DNA of 20,544 bases from assembly GCA_937926145.1 (NCBI GenBank), contig CALANW010000139.1, positions 1-20,544 of the forward strand. Direction: 5' to 3'. The DNA is from an uncultured Ruminococcus sp. GTDB lineage: Bacteria > Bacillota > Clostridia > Oscillospirales > Ruminococcaceae. Made by a program: the position numbers and the translations under genes. Below the pieces are notes generated by a model. It was not told the DNA's origin and ran no database searches. It worked only from the letters and a program-made list of their open reading frames with translations. Numbering within the stretch: position 1 is the stretch's first letter; each line of letters begins with the position of its first letter. Positions 1 through 6,526 of the stretch are shown here, piece by piece.

Positions 1-57
1 CTGTGATTTCTTTATAGTATTAAATAATTCCGCATTCCGAATTCTTAATTCCGAATT
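1..57. repeat. TTCCGAATT/TTCCGCATT repeat tract at metY 3' end
   Basis: Degenerate 9-11 bp units (TTCCGCATTCCGAATTC and TTCCGAATTTTA) abut the metY stop codon. The same tract occurs next to the guaB stop (17673-17706) and, in the other orientation, after pgsA (5861-5880). It looks like the terminal part of a family B repeat cut by the window edge. Confidence 0.6.
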
Positions 58-1356
58 TTACTTGATTGCCTTAAATGCTTCTTCAAGGTCGAAGAGGATA
101 TCATCAATGTGTTCTGTACCGATAGAAAGTCTGATAGTGTTCTTCTTGATGCCCTGCTCTTCAAGCTCTTCATCGTTGAGTTGGGAGTGTGTTGTTGATG
201 CAGGGTGAATTGCAAGGCTCTTTACGTCTGCAACGTTTGCAAGGAGTGAGAAAACCTTGAGGTTGTCGATGAACTTCTTGGCATCTTCTTCTGTACCCTT
301 GATCTCGAATGTGAAGATAGAGCCGCCGCCGTTCGGGAAGTATTTGTTGTAAAGTTCCTTCTGCTTGCCTGTTGCAAGTGACGGGTGATTAACCTTTTCT
401 ACCTGTGGGTGATCGTTGAGGAACTTAACTACCTTGAGTGCGTTCTCAACGTGACGTTCAACTCGGAGCGAGAGTGTTTCAAGACCCTGGAGGAAGAGGA
501 ACGCATGGAAAGGTGAAATTGTTGCACCTGTATCACGGAGAAGAATTGCTCTGATCTTTGTTACGAAAGCTGCTGCGCCGACTGCCTTTGTGAAGCTGAT
601 GCCGTGGTAGCTTGGGTTTGGTTCTGTGAGGGACGGGAACTTTCCGCTTGCTTCCCAGTCGAACTTGCCGCTGTCAACGATAACGCCGCCTATTGCAGTA
701 CCGTGTCCGCCGATGAACTTTGTTGCGGAGTGGATAACGATGTCTGCGCCGTAATCGAAAGGTCTTACGAGGTAAGGTGTAGCGAATGTGCTGTCAACAA
801 CGAGCGGGATCTTGTGCTTGTGAGCGATCTCTGCAACCTTTTCAATGTCGATAAGGTTTGAGTTAGGGTTGCCGAGAGTTTCGATGTAAAGTGCCTTTGT
901 GTTGTCCTGGATTGCCTTTTCAAAGTTATCTTCATCATCGGGATCAACAAATGTTGTTGTGATGCCGTATTCGGGAAGTGTGTGTGCGAGGAGGTTGTAA
1001 GTACCGCCGTAGATAGTGTTTGCTGCTACGATGTGGTCACCAGCCTGAGCAAGGTTCTGAATGGTGTATGTAACTGCTGCTGCGCCGGAAGCAACTGCGA
1101 GAGCTGCAACGCCGCCTTCAAGAGCAGCTATTCTCTGCTCGAAGATATCCTGAGTTGGGTTTGTAAGTCTGCCGTAGATGTTGCCTGCGTCACGAAGACC
1201 GAATCTGTCGGCAGCGTGTTCGGAGTTATGGAAAACGTAAGAAGATGTGAGGTAAATAGGAACTGCTCTTGCGTCAGTTGCGGGGTCTGCTTCTTCCTGT
1301 CCAACGTGAAGCTGAAGTGTTTCAAACTTAAGATTTCTTTCTTTTAATGTGCTCAT
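58..1356 (-). CDS. metY: O-acetylhomoserine sulfhydrylase (Cys/Met metabolism PLP enzyme)
   Basis: A 432-residue enzyme of the Cys/Met metabolism PLP family (fold type I). It most likely makes homocysteine from O-acetylhomoserine and sulfide in the cytoplasm. Seen: the N-terminal FETLQLHVGQ and PIYLTSSYVF segments typical of MetY, the YGRLTNPT substrate-loop motif, and the PLP-lysine motif HSATKFIGGHG. The length fits MetY (about 425-435) better than the shorter cystathionine gamma-synthases (about 380-400). The ATG at 1356-1354 follows an AAGGAG site at about 1365-1370 on the minus strand. A consensus promoter lies about 170 bases upstream, so the leader is long. The TAA stop at 58-60 directly abuts a TTCCGAATT-type repeat. 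Use of O-acetylserine or O-succinylhomoserine cannot be excluded by sequence. Confidence 0.92.
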   Translation of the reverse strand: MSTLKERNLKFETLQLHVGQEEADPATDARAVPIYLTSSYVFHNSEHAADRFGLRDAGNIYGRLTNPTQDIFEQRIAALEGGVAALAVASGAAAVTYTIQNLAQAGDHIVAANTIYGGTYNLLAHTLPEYGITTTFVDPDDEDNFEKAIQDNTKALYIETLGNPNSNLIDIEKVAEIAHKHKIPLVVDSTFATPYLVRPFDYGADIVIHSATKFIGGHGTAIGGVIVDSGKFDWEASGKFPSLTEPNPSYHGISFTKAVGAAAFVTKIRAILLRDTGATISPFHAFLFLQGLETLSLRVERHVENALKVVKFLNDHPQVEKVNHPSLATGKQKELYNKYFPNGGGSIFTFEIKGTEEDAKKFIDNLKVFSLLANVADVKSLAIHPASTTHSQLNDEELEEQGIKKNTIRLSIGTEHIDDILFDLEEAFKAIK

Positions 1357-1529
1357 TGTAATTTCTCCTTATAATATAACAGATTTTATTTTTTAACGAA
1401 TGAAGATGATAAGAAAAATTATCAGCAGCACATTCGGAATATCACTTTTATACTTTTAGATGAAGCAAACATTGTTTTGTTCTCTCTTTCTTTAAACCTA
1501 TATGTTATGTAGGCTTTGACTATGGTTAT

Positions 1530-1558
1530 ATAATATCATATAAAAACTATCTTGTCAA
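1530..1558 (-). promoter_or_regulatory. sigma-A promoter of metY
   Basis: On the minus strand TTGACA (1558-1553), a 17-bp spacer and TATTAT (1535-1530) form a near-consensus promoter. Transcription would start near 1523, giving a leader of about 165 bases before metY. No S-box or T-box core was recognised in that leader. An inverted pair AAACCTA / TAGGCTT (1494-1500 and 1510-1516) sits just downstream of the likely start and could be an operator or a leader stem. Confidence 0.8.
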
Positions 1559-1702
1559 TAGGTTTTATATAATTTGTATGTTTTTACAATTAAAACCTTA
1601 ATTTATGTATGGTTTTGCATAATTATCATAAAATTTGCTGCGCAGGCTTGGCTTTAGCGGCTTTTTTACGCTAAAAACCTTGATTTATAGCAAAAAAAGA
1701 GG
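1559..1702. other. divergent metY/MATE intergenic region with repeated AAACCT-type motifs
   Basis: The AT-rich spacer between the metY and MATE promoters holds no gene. TAGGTTTTATATAATTT (from 1559), AAAACCTTAATTTATG (from 1592), GGTTTTGCATAAT (from 1611) and AAAACCTTGATTTATAG (from 1674) look like related half-sites in both orientations. A hairpin TTTAGCG-N9-CGCTAAA lies at about 1653-1675. A shared transcription factor binding array is an inference. Confidence 0.4.
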
Positions 1703-1708
1703 TAAAAT
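1680..1708 (+). promoter_or_regulatory. sigma-A promoter of the MATE gene
   Basis: TTGATT (1680-1685), a 17-bp spacer and TAAAAT (1703-1708) lie 30 bases before the MATE start codon, giving a short leader with AAGGAG at 1725-1730. Confidence 0.65.
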
Positions 1709-1738
1709 ATATAGGTTTAATGAAAAGGAGTATGAAAA

Positions 1739-3130
1739 ATGACAGAAACAGTGAAAAATAACCCTCTGGGCAGCGAACCCGTAAAAAAACTGATGATAAA
1801 ATTCTCGATTCCGAGCATAGTCGCAATGCTCGTCGGCGCACTCTATAATATAGTGGACCAGCTTTTCATAGGAAACTCGGTCGGACAGCTCGGCAATGCC
1901 GCAACGAATATCGCATTCCCCTTTTCGACCTCCTGCATCGCAGTAGCATTGCTTTTCGGCATCGGCGGCGCGTCCTGCTTCAACCTTTCAATGGGCAGAG
2001 GAGAAAAAGACAAAGCTCCATACTTCGTCGGAAACGCCCTCGTTATGCTTATAACAGTCGGCGTTGTGATAATGCTCATCTCGGAAATTTTTCTCGAACC
2101 TCTCCTTAAACTGTTCGGCTCGCCTGACGATGTTCTCCCCTATGCCGTCGAGTATGTGAAAATAGTCGCACTCGGTTTCCCGTTCCTTATCCTTACAACG
2201 GGCGGAAGCCACCTTATCCGTGCGGACGGCAGTCCTAATTTCTCAATGGTGTGCAACCTCATCGGCGCAATACTCAATACTGTACTCGATGCGGTCTTCG
2301 TTCTCAAACTTGATATGGGTATGACGGGCGCGGCGCTCGCAACGGCTATAGGTCAGGTCGTTTCGGCAATAATCGCAGTGGTGTATCTTCTCCACTTCAA
2401 AACAGTTCCGCTCAAAAAGGAACATTTCAAGCCAAACTTTAACTATATCTCCCGAACAGCTTCGATTGGAATGGCTTCGTTCATAAATCAGCTCGCAATA
2501 ATGGTAGTGCAGATAGTGCTCAACAATTCGCTCAAAGCTTATGGCGAAACTTCGATATACGGCGCATCTATCCCTATCGCCTGCGCAGGCATCGCAATGA
2601 AGGTCAACCAGATAATGTTCTCGGTCGTGATAGGACTTGCCCAGGGCACACAGCCTATCGAAAGCTTCAACTACGGCGCAAAGCAGTATAAGCGAGTAAA
2701 AAGCGCATTTATGCTCGCACTCACAGTCGCTGCGATATTTTCACTCTGCTGCTTTGCATTGTTCCAGCTCTTCCCGAGAGAGATAATGGAAATGTTCGGT
2801 GACGGCTCGGAAGAATACTTTGAGTTTGGCGAGAAAATGTTCAGAATATTCCTCTTCTTCACATGGCTCAACTGTATGCAGCCGATATCGACAACGTTCT
2901 TTACCTCGATAGGAAAACCGATAAAGGGCGCATTTCTCTCACTTACAAGACAATTCCTGTTCTTTATCCCGTTCCTTATTATCCTGCCGATAAAAATGGG
3001 CATCGACGGCATCGTCTACGCAGGACCGTGCGCAGACCTGCTTTCGGGAATAGTTTCCGTGATAATGGCAGCGCATGAATTCGGCAATATGAAAAAGCTG
3101 GAAGAGGGAGAATTAATGCGTAATTCGTAA
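1739..3130 (+). CDS. MATE family multidrug/cation exporter
   Basis: A 463-residue polytopic membrane protein of the MATE (MatE) family, a Na+ or H+ driven antiporter for cationic drugs or metabolites in the cytoplasmic membrane. Seen: an N-terminal segment PVKKLMIKFSIPSIVAMLVG leading into the first helix, the YNIVDQLFIG motif after it that is typical of MepA-like MATE proteins, and about 12 hydrophobic segments in two halves (second copy from about residue 235, ASFINQLAIMVVQIVLN). Length is normal for the family. The ATG at 1739 has AAGGAG at 1725-1730, spacing 8. The gene is divergent from metY. The last five codons (LMRNS) and the TAA stop come from the repeat sequence TTAATGCGTAATTCGTAA, so the natural C-terminus was probably altered by repeat insertion. 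The substrate is unknown. Confidence 0.9.
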   Translation: MTETVKNNPLGSEPVKKLMIKFSIPSIVAMLVGALYNIVDQLFIGNSVGQLGNAATNIAFPFSTSCIAVALLFGIGGASCFNLSMGRGEKDKAPYFVGNALVMLITVGVVIMLISEIFLEPLLKLFGSPDDVLPYAVEYVKIVALGFPFLILTTGGSHLIRADGSPNFSMVCNLIGAILNTVLDAVFVLKLDMGMTGAALATAIGQVVSAIIAVVYLLHFKTVPLKKEHFKPNFNYISRTASIGMASFINQLAIMVVQIVLNNSLKAYGETSIYGASIPIACAGIAMKVNQIMFSVVIGLAQGTQPIESFNYGAKQYKRVKSAFMLALTVAAIFSLCCFALFQLFPREIMEMFGDGSEEYFEFGEKMFRIFLFFTWLNCMQPISTTFFTSIGKPIKGAFLSLTRQFLFFIPFLIILPIKMGIDGIVYAGPCADLLSGIVSVIMAAHEFGNMKKLEEGELMRNS

Positions 3131-3468
3131 TGCGTAATTATTGCGTAGCTCAAATTTGTTTGAGTGATGCGAAGCCAAGCAAAAGTTTCGTCCACCTTTT
3201 CAAAGGTGGTAGGTGTCCAGAGGGCAAAGCCCTTGGTCGCTCTCCGCAGAGAGCGAAATACCCTAAACTAACAGCGAAAAGCTTGTTGTAACAGCGTAAT
3301 CACTATCAAATCAAAAGGCGCAATTAACACGAATAAGGGTAAACGAAATATGAGAAATCAGTTTCGTGACCCTAAAAAGTGAATTGCGCCTATTCTATTT
3401 TCTTCAAACAAACTATTCTTGAAGCGAAAAACCACGAACGAAGTGAGTGATTTTTCGCTTCAACGCAG
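3113..3468 (+). repeat. family A structured repeat, copy A1
   Basis: An approximately 355-bp intergenic element that starts inside the MATE 3' end. Order of parts: TAATGCGTAATTCGTAA-type tract; small hairpin CTCAAA/TTTGAG (3149-3164); H1 CCACCTT-TTCA-AAGGTGG (3192-3209); H2 AGGGC-AAA-GCCCT (3221-3233); H3 CGCTCTC-CGCA-GAGAGCG (3238-3255); conserved GAAATACCCTAAAC (from 3255); long hairpin H4 GGCGCAATT...AATTGCGCC (3317-3390) with an inner GGGT/ACCC stem; and H5, a perfect 13-bp stem TTGAAGCGAAAAA/TTTTTCGCTTCAA (3419-3463) with a 19-base loop. No convincing protein is encoded. Copies at 3575-3880 (minus) and 11556-11900 keep the same order. Confidence 0.8.
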
Positions 3469-3574
3469 TATGAATGGCGGAAGTGAAATGAAATGGATAC
3501 ATCATTTGCAAACATTCATATATTCGGAATTTTTTTATTCTCTCATACATATCACATTGCCGCTCAAACGTTGT
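3469..3574. other. spacer between the two opposed family A copies
   Basis: About 105 bases between hairpin H5 of A1 and hairpin H5 of A2. Short reading frames run through it but lack ribosome binding sites and cross the repeats, so I call no gene. Confidence 0.5.
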
Positions 3575-3880
3575 CGGCAAAAAATGCTTATCGCTTCGCT
3601 CTGCGCATTTTTTTGCCGAGGATAGTTTACTTTAGGAAAATAGGGATTGGCGCAATTCACATTTTTAGGTTTACGAAAATGATTTCTCACGTTCTGTTTT
3701 ACTTTTTTGTGTGAATTGCGTCTTTTTGATTTGTTAGTGATTACGATATTGCAACAAAGCGTTATTTGTTAGTTTAGGGTATTTCGCTTCTGCGGAAGCG
3801 ACAAGGGCGGCTCCTCGCCCCCTTGACCCCTCGCAAGCTGTGCTCAGCTTGACCAGCTGCTTGGCTTCGTATTTTTTTTA
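3575..3880 (-). repeat. family A structured repeat, copy A2 (inverted to A1)
   Basis: Read on the minus strand this copy has the same order as A1: H1 CAAGCTG/CAGCTTG (3834-3851), H2 with outer stem CAAGGG/CCCTTG (3802-3825), H3 CGCTTC-TGCG-GAAGCG (plus-strand letters, 3785-3800), conserved GAAATACCCTAAACT (3785-3771), H4 GGCGCAATTCAC...GTGAATTGCG (3649-3722) and H5 CGGCAAAAAATGC...GCATTTTTTTGCCG (3575-3618). Stem sequences differ from A1 but pairing is kept. A1 and A2 face each other and form an imperfect inverted repeat across the MATE-rimO gap. Confidence 0.75.
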
Positions 3881-3891
3881 CATTATTCTCC

Positions 3892-3920
3892 TTTACAACC
3901 GATATAAAGTATGTTATAAT
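3892..3920 (+). promoter_or_regulatory. sigma-A promoter of rimO-pgsA
   Basis: TTTACA (3892-3897), a 17-bp spacer and an extended -10 TGTTATAAT (TATAAT 3915-3920) precede rimO by about 43 bases. The promoter sits just outside family A copy A2. Confidence 0.85.
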
Positions 3921-3962
3921 AGTCTAAATAGTGTAATAATTAAATAAAGGAGCATACTTAAA

Positions 3963-5306
3963 ATGCCTGTAAAAATTGGAATGGTTTCTCTCGGCTGCAA
4001 TAAGAATCAGGTCGATGCGGAGAGAATGTTGTATAAAATAAAAGAAGCAGGTTATCAGCTCGTTGCCGATGCAGCGCTGTCCGATATCGTCATCGTAAAC
4101 ACCTGCGGATTTATCGAAAGCGCAAAGCAGGAGGCTATCGAAACTATCCTCGAATTCGGCAAGCTCAAAGAAGAGGGCAGAATAAAGAAGATAATCGTAA
4201 CGGGCTGTCTTGCCGAAAGATATAAAGAAGAGGTCGCCGAGCTTCTCCCAGAAGCCGATGCAGTTATAGGTCTTGGCTGCAATGATGATATCCTCAATGT
4301 TATCGACAAAGTTCTCGCAAACCAAAGACCGCTCGAATTCGCAAACAAGCTCTGTCTTCCTATGGAGGGCGGACGTGTTCAGACTACCCTGCCTTTCTAT
4401 TCCTACCTCAAAGTCGCAGAGGGCTGCTCGAACTGCTGTACATACTGCGCGATCCCTGCAATAAGAGGAAAATACCGCAGTGTTCCTATGGAAAATCTTA
4501 TTGAAGAAGCAAAAGGTCTTGCCGAACACGGCGTTAAGGAACTTAACATCATCGCTCAGGATTCCACACGTTATGGTGAAGACCTCTACGGCGAATGTAA
4601 GCTCCCCGAACTTCTTACCGAGCTTTGCAAGATTGAAAAGCTGAAATGGATAAGAATTCTTTACTGCTATCCCGAAAGAATTACCGACAAGCTTCTCGAT
4701 GTTATCGCAAAAGAAGATAAGATAGTAAAATATATCGATGTACCCATTCAGCATTGCTGCGAGGATATCCTTAAAAAGATGAACCGCGAGGGCAATGAAG
4801 AATATCTCCGTGCGCTTATGACGAAAATTCGTGAAAAAGTTCCGAACGTCACTATCCGTACAACGCTCATCACGGGATTCCCGTCCGAAACCGAGGAGCA
4901 GTTCAATCAGCTCGCCGATTTCGTCAAGGATATGCGCTTCGACAGACTCGGCTGTTTCTCCTATTCTCAGGAAGAGGGCACAAAGGCTGCCGAAATGCCC
5001 GACCAGCTTGATGAGGAAACCAAGCAGCGCCGCGCCGATGTTATAATGGAACAGCAGCAGATAATTATGGCGCAGAACAACGAAAAAATGATAGGCAAAA
5101 CTATCGAAGTCGTTACCGAGGGCTTTGACCGCTACGGCGAGTGCTACTTCGGAAGAAGCGCAGCAGATGCTCCCGATATTGACGGAAAAATTTTCTTCCG
5201 CTCACCCGAAAGAAAGCTCACATCGGGCAGCTTTGTAAAAGTTAAAATCACAGAAACGCTTGACTATGACCTGATTGGAGAGATCGAAAATGAATTTGCC
5301 GAATAA
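3963..5306 (+). CDS. rimO: ribosomal protein S12 (Asp88) methylthiotransferase RimO
   Basis: A 447-residue radical SAM methylthiotransferase that adds a methylthio group to an aspartate of ribosomal protein S12. Seen: an N-terminal UPF0004 (MTTase) domain with VSLGCNKNQVDAE (Cys12), NTCGF and VTGCLAE supplying cluster cysteines; a radical SAM core with C155-x3-C159-x2-C162 in EGCSNCCTYCAIP; and a C-terminal TRAM-like domain (about residues 375-440). SLGCxKNxVDxE is diagnostic of RimO against MiaB and MtaB. The ATG at 3963 follows AAAGGAG at 3946-3952. The 3' end overlaps pgsA by 17 bases, so the two are one operon, an arrangement common in clostridia. Confidence 0.95.
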   Translation: MPVKIGMVSLGCNKNQVDAERMLYKIKEAGYQLVADAALSDIVIVNTCGFIESAKQEAIETILEFGKLKEEGRIKKIIVTGCLAERYKEEVAELLPEADAVIGLGCNDDILNVIDKVLANQRPLEFANKLCLPMEGGRVQTTLPFYSYLKVAEGCSNCCTYCAIPAIRGKYRSVPMENLIEEAKGLAEHGVKELNIIAQDSTRYGEDLYGECKLPELLTELCKIEKLKWIRILYCYPERITDKLLDVIAKEDKIVKYIDVPIQHCCEDILKKMNREGNEEYLRALMTKIREKVPNVTIRTTLITGFPSETEEQFNQLADFVKDMRFDRLGCFSYSQEEGTKAAEMPDQLDEETKQRRADVIMEQQQIIMAQNNEKMIGKTIEVVTEGFDRYGECYFGRSAADAPDIDGKIFFRSPERKLTSGSFVKVKITETLDYDLIGEIENEFAE

Positions 5307-5856
5307 GCTCACCATTTTAAGAGTTATACTTGTACCGTTCTTCGTGTTCTTCCTGCTGACGGATTTTATCCCGTTCTCAAAGATAGCAGCGCTCGTAATT
5401 TTTATCGCCGCATCGGTAACGGACGCACTCGACGGACATATCGCAAGAAGCCGAAACCTCGTAACAACATTCGGAAAGTTCCTCGATCCGCTCGCGGATA
5501 AAGTCCTCGTGCTTTCGGCATTGATATGCTTCTGCAAGCTTGGCATAGTCGGCGCAGTCCCCGTAATAATCATAATGGCAAGAGAATTTATGGTTTCTGG
5601 TTTAAGACTTGTGACCGCGAACGAGGGCGTAGTAGTTGCAGCAGGAATATGGGGAAAGCTCAAAACTGCGTTCACACTCGTTGCGGAAGTAGTTATACTC
5701 TTTACCCTCTGCCTTAATATCGAATCAGGCTCAAATGCCGCAGCTGTTGTAAATGTTGTAAACCAGACATTGATATGGATAGCAACAGCGCTCACGATAA
5801 TTTCTGGCGGAATTTATCTTAAAGGATACTGGAAATATATAGACGCAAGCAAGTGA
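5290..5856 (+). CDS. pgsA: CDP-diacylglycerol--glycerol-3-phosphate 3-phosphatidyltransferase
   Basis: A 188-residue integral membrane enzyme that makes phosphatidylglycerol phosphate from CDP-diacylglycerol and glycerol-3-phosphate, the committed step to phosphatidylglycerol and cardiolipin. Seen: the CDP-alcohol phosphatidyltransferase signature D-G-x2-A-R-x8-G-x3-D-x3-D in the segment DALDGHIARSRN plus FGKFLDPLADK, and several hydrophobic helices. I chose ATG 5290 (MNLPNKLTILR) because PgsA proteins begin this way and GGAGAG lies about 7 bases before it; the in-frame TTG at 5275 has no good site. It overlaps the rimO end by 17 bases, suggesting translational coupling. A family B repeat begins 4 bases after its stop codon. 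Confidence 0.94.
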   Translation: MNLPNKLTILRVILVPFFVFFLLTDFIPFSKIAALVIFIAASVTDALDGHIARSRNLVTTFGKFLDPLADKVLVLSALICFCKLGIVGAVPVIIIMAREFMVSGLRLVTANEGVVVAAGIWGKLKTAFTLVAEVVILFTLCLNIESGSNAAAVVNVVNQTLIWIATALTIISGGIYLKGYWKYIDASK

Positions 5857-5860
5857 GAAT

Positions 5861-6093
5861 AAATTCGGAATTCGGAATTATTTTAGTTCCGCTTATTTAT
5901 CGTGAAGCACCAAATTCCGTAGGGGCGGATTCCATATCCGACCGTTGGCAACACACAAAATTACGGCAATTTTCTGTAGAGGGACGGGTTTTCCGTTCCG
6001 AATCGCGTCAGCAATTTTCAACATATAAATTTTTTGTAAAAAAAAACGACCCTGTTTTCATCGGATAAAATCATTGGAAACAGGGTCATTTTG
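5861..6093 (+). repeat. family B repeat, copy B1
   Basis: Begins with AATTCGGAATTCGGAATT four bases after the pgsA stop. It continues through TTTATCGTGAAGCACC, GTAGGGGCGGATTCCATATC (hairpin CGGAT/ATCCG), a GGGACGGGTTTTCCGTTCC hairpin-like segment and GAATCGCG, and ends in the terminator-like hairpin at 6048-6087. The region 17466-17706 is a close match in the opposite orientation. Short reading frames here are not credible genes. Confidence 0.8.
6048..6090 (+). terminator. terminator-like hairpin in B1 (end of rimO-pgsA)
   Basis: A 13-bp stem GACCCTGTTTTCA / TGGAAACAGGGTC (one G-T pair) with a 14-base loop, followed by ATTTTGTTTG on the plus strand and preceded by an A-run, so it may act in both directions. 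The same stem occurs at 17466-17512. Confidence 0.7.
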
Positions 6094-6143
6094 TTTGTAA
6101 AAATCTATAATCGCTGATGCGATTCATTACGGGAAACTGCATA

Positions 6144-6191
6144 GTGCAATAACATAGTTTACAGAATGTGCAGGGACATAGTTTACACAAT
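6144..6191. repeat. two tandem 24-bp repeats (ACATAGTTTACA core)
   Basis: GTGCAATAACATAGTTTACA and four more bases (6144-6167), followed directly by GTGCAGGGACATAGTTTACA and four more (6168-6191), 20 of 24 identical. A palindrome follows immediately (6189-6211). Tandem binding repeats of this kind occur at transposon ends, so this may be a remnant insertion sequence end; no transposase gene is present. Confidence 0.6.
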
Positions 6192-6211
6192 TTGATTTTT
6201 AAAATCAAATT
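6189..6211. repeat. 11-bp perfect palindrome
   Basis: AATTTGATTTT, one central base, then AAAATCAAATT. It directly follows the tandem 24-bp repeats. No T-run follows on either side, so a terminator is unlikely. Confidence 0.55.
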
Positions 6212-6283
6212 TATAGACGTTAATAAAGCGTTGATGCACATTATATGCTCGCGTATATGTGTTTGCTTTAGAAAAACAGAAAA

Positions 6284-6366
6284 AGCGGACGAAATTTTTA
6301 TGCGCTTCGCGATGGTTTACCCAGCTGATCACACATTAAGCATTACGAATAACGCATTAATAATAT
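6284..6366 (-). repeat. family A fragment, copy A4 (head only)
   Basis: On the minus strand this reads TAATGCGTTATTCGTAATGC, then GGGTAAACCATCGCGAAGCG, CATAAA and a GTCCGCTTTT stretch. It matches the head of copy A3 (11556-11625), which has GGGTAAACCACCGCGAAGCG at the same place. The hairpin part of family A is missing or diverged, so this is a truncated copy. Confidence 0.6.
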
Positions 6367-6404
6367 GTCCTTTTGTGAAGAACAGTCGTATTTCACAAAA
6401 GGAC
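6367..6404. repeat. 13-bp perfect inverted repeat upstream of lysC promoter
   Basis: GTCCTTTTGTGAA (6367-6379) and TTCACAAAAGGAC (6392-6404) with a 12-base loop, 35 bp upstream of the lysC -35 box. It abuts family A fragment A4 and lacks a proper U-run. It could be an operator, a repeat end or a stable hairpin. Confidence 0.6.
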
Positions 6405-6439
6405 AAAATTTATTACCCGATTTTTGGTTCAAATATCAA

Positions 6440-6468
6440 TTGAAATGTTGACTTCAATTCGCTATAAT
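6440..6468 (+). promoter_or_regulatory. sigma-A promoter of lysC
   Basis: TTGAAA (6440-6445), 17-bp spacer, TATAAT (6463-6468). Transcription starting near 6475 leaves a leader of about 50 bases with AAGGAG at 6511-6516, so there is no room for a lysine riboswitch. Confidence 0.8.
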
Positions 6469-6526
6469 AGTATTATTGCGTTTTGTAAATGAAACTATAC
6501 TTTATATATTAAGGAGATTTGCTGTT

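Noticed and set aside
1357..1523. S-box (SAM) riboswitch or T-box in the metY leader
   Set aside because: The leader is long enough, but I could not find the S-box or T-box conserved cores or a terminator with T-run.
3419..3714. Two overlapping small frames between MATE and rimO
   Set aside because: They run through H5 hairpins and the A1/A2 repeats in different frames; no start signal, no conservation between copies.
3924..4754. 276-codon minus-strand frame opposite rimO
   Set aside because: Composition (many Phe, Tyr, Cys) is typical of an antisense shadow, and rimO has clear motifs, promoter and start site.
6144..6191. CRISPR array
   Set aside because: Only two directly adjacent 24-bp units without spacers, and no cas genes in the window.
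6168..6443. 91-codon frame in the pgsA-lysC gap
   Set aside because: It crosses tandem repeats, a palindrome and a family A fragment and lacks a ribosome binding site.
6476..6526. 17-codon N-terminal extension of lysC
   Set aside because: It begins at the predicted transcription start and includes the AAGGAG site; the kinase motif starts properly from ATG 6527.
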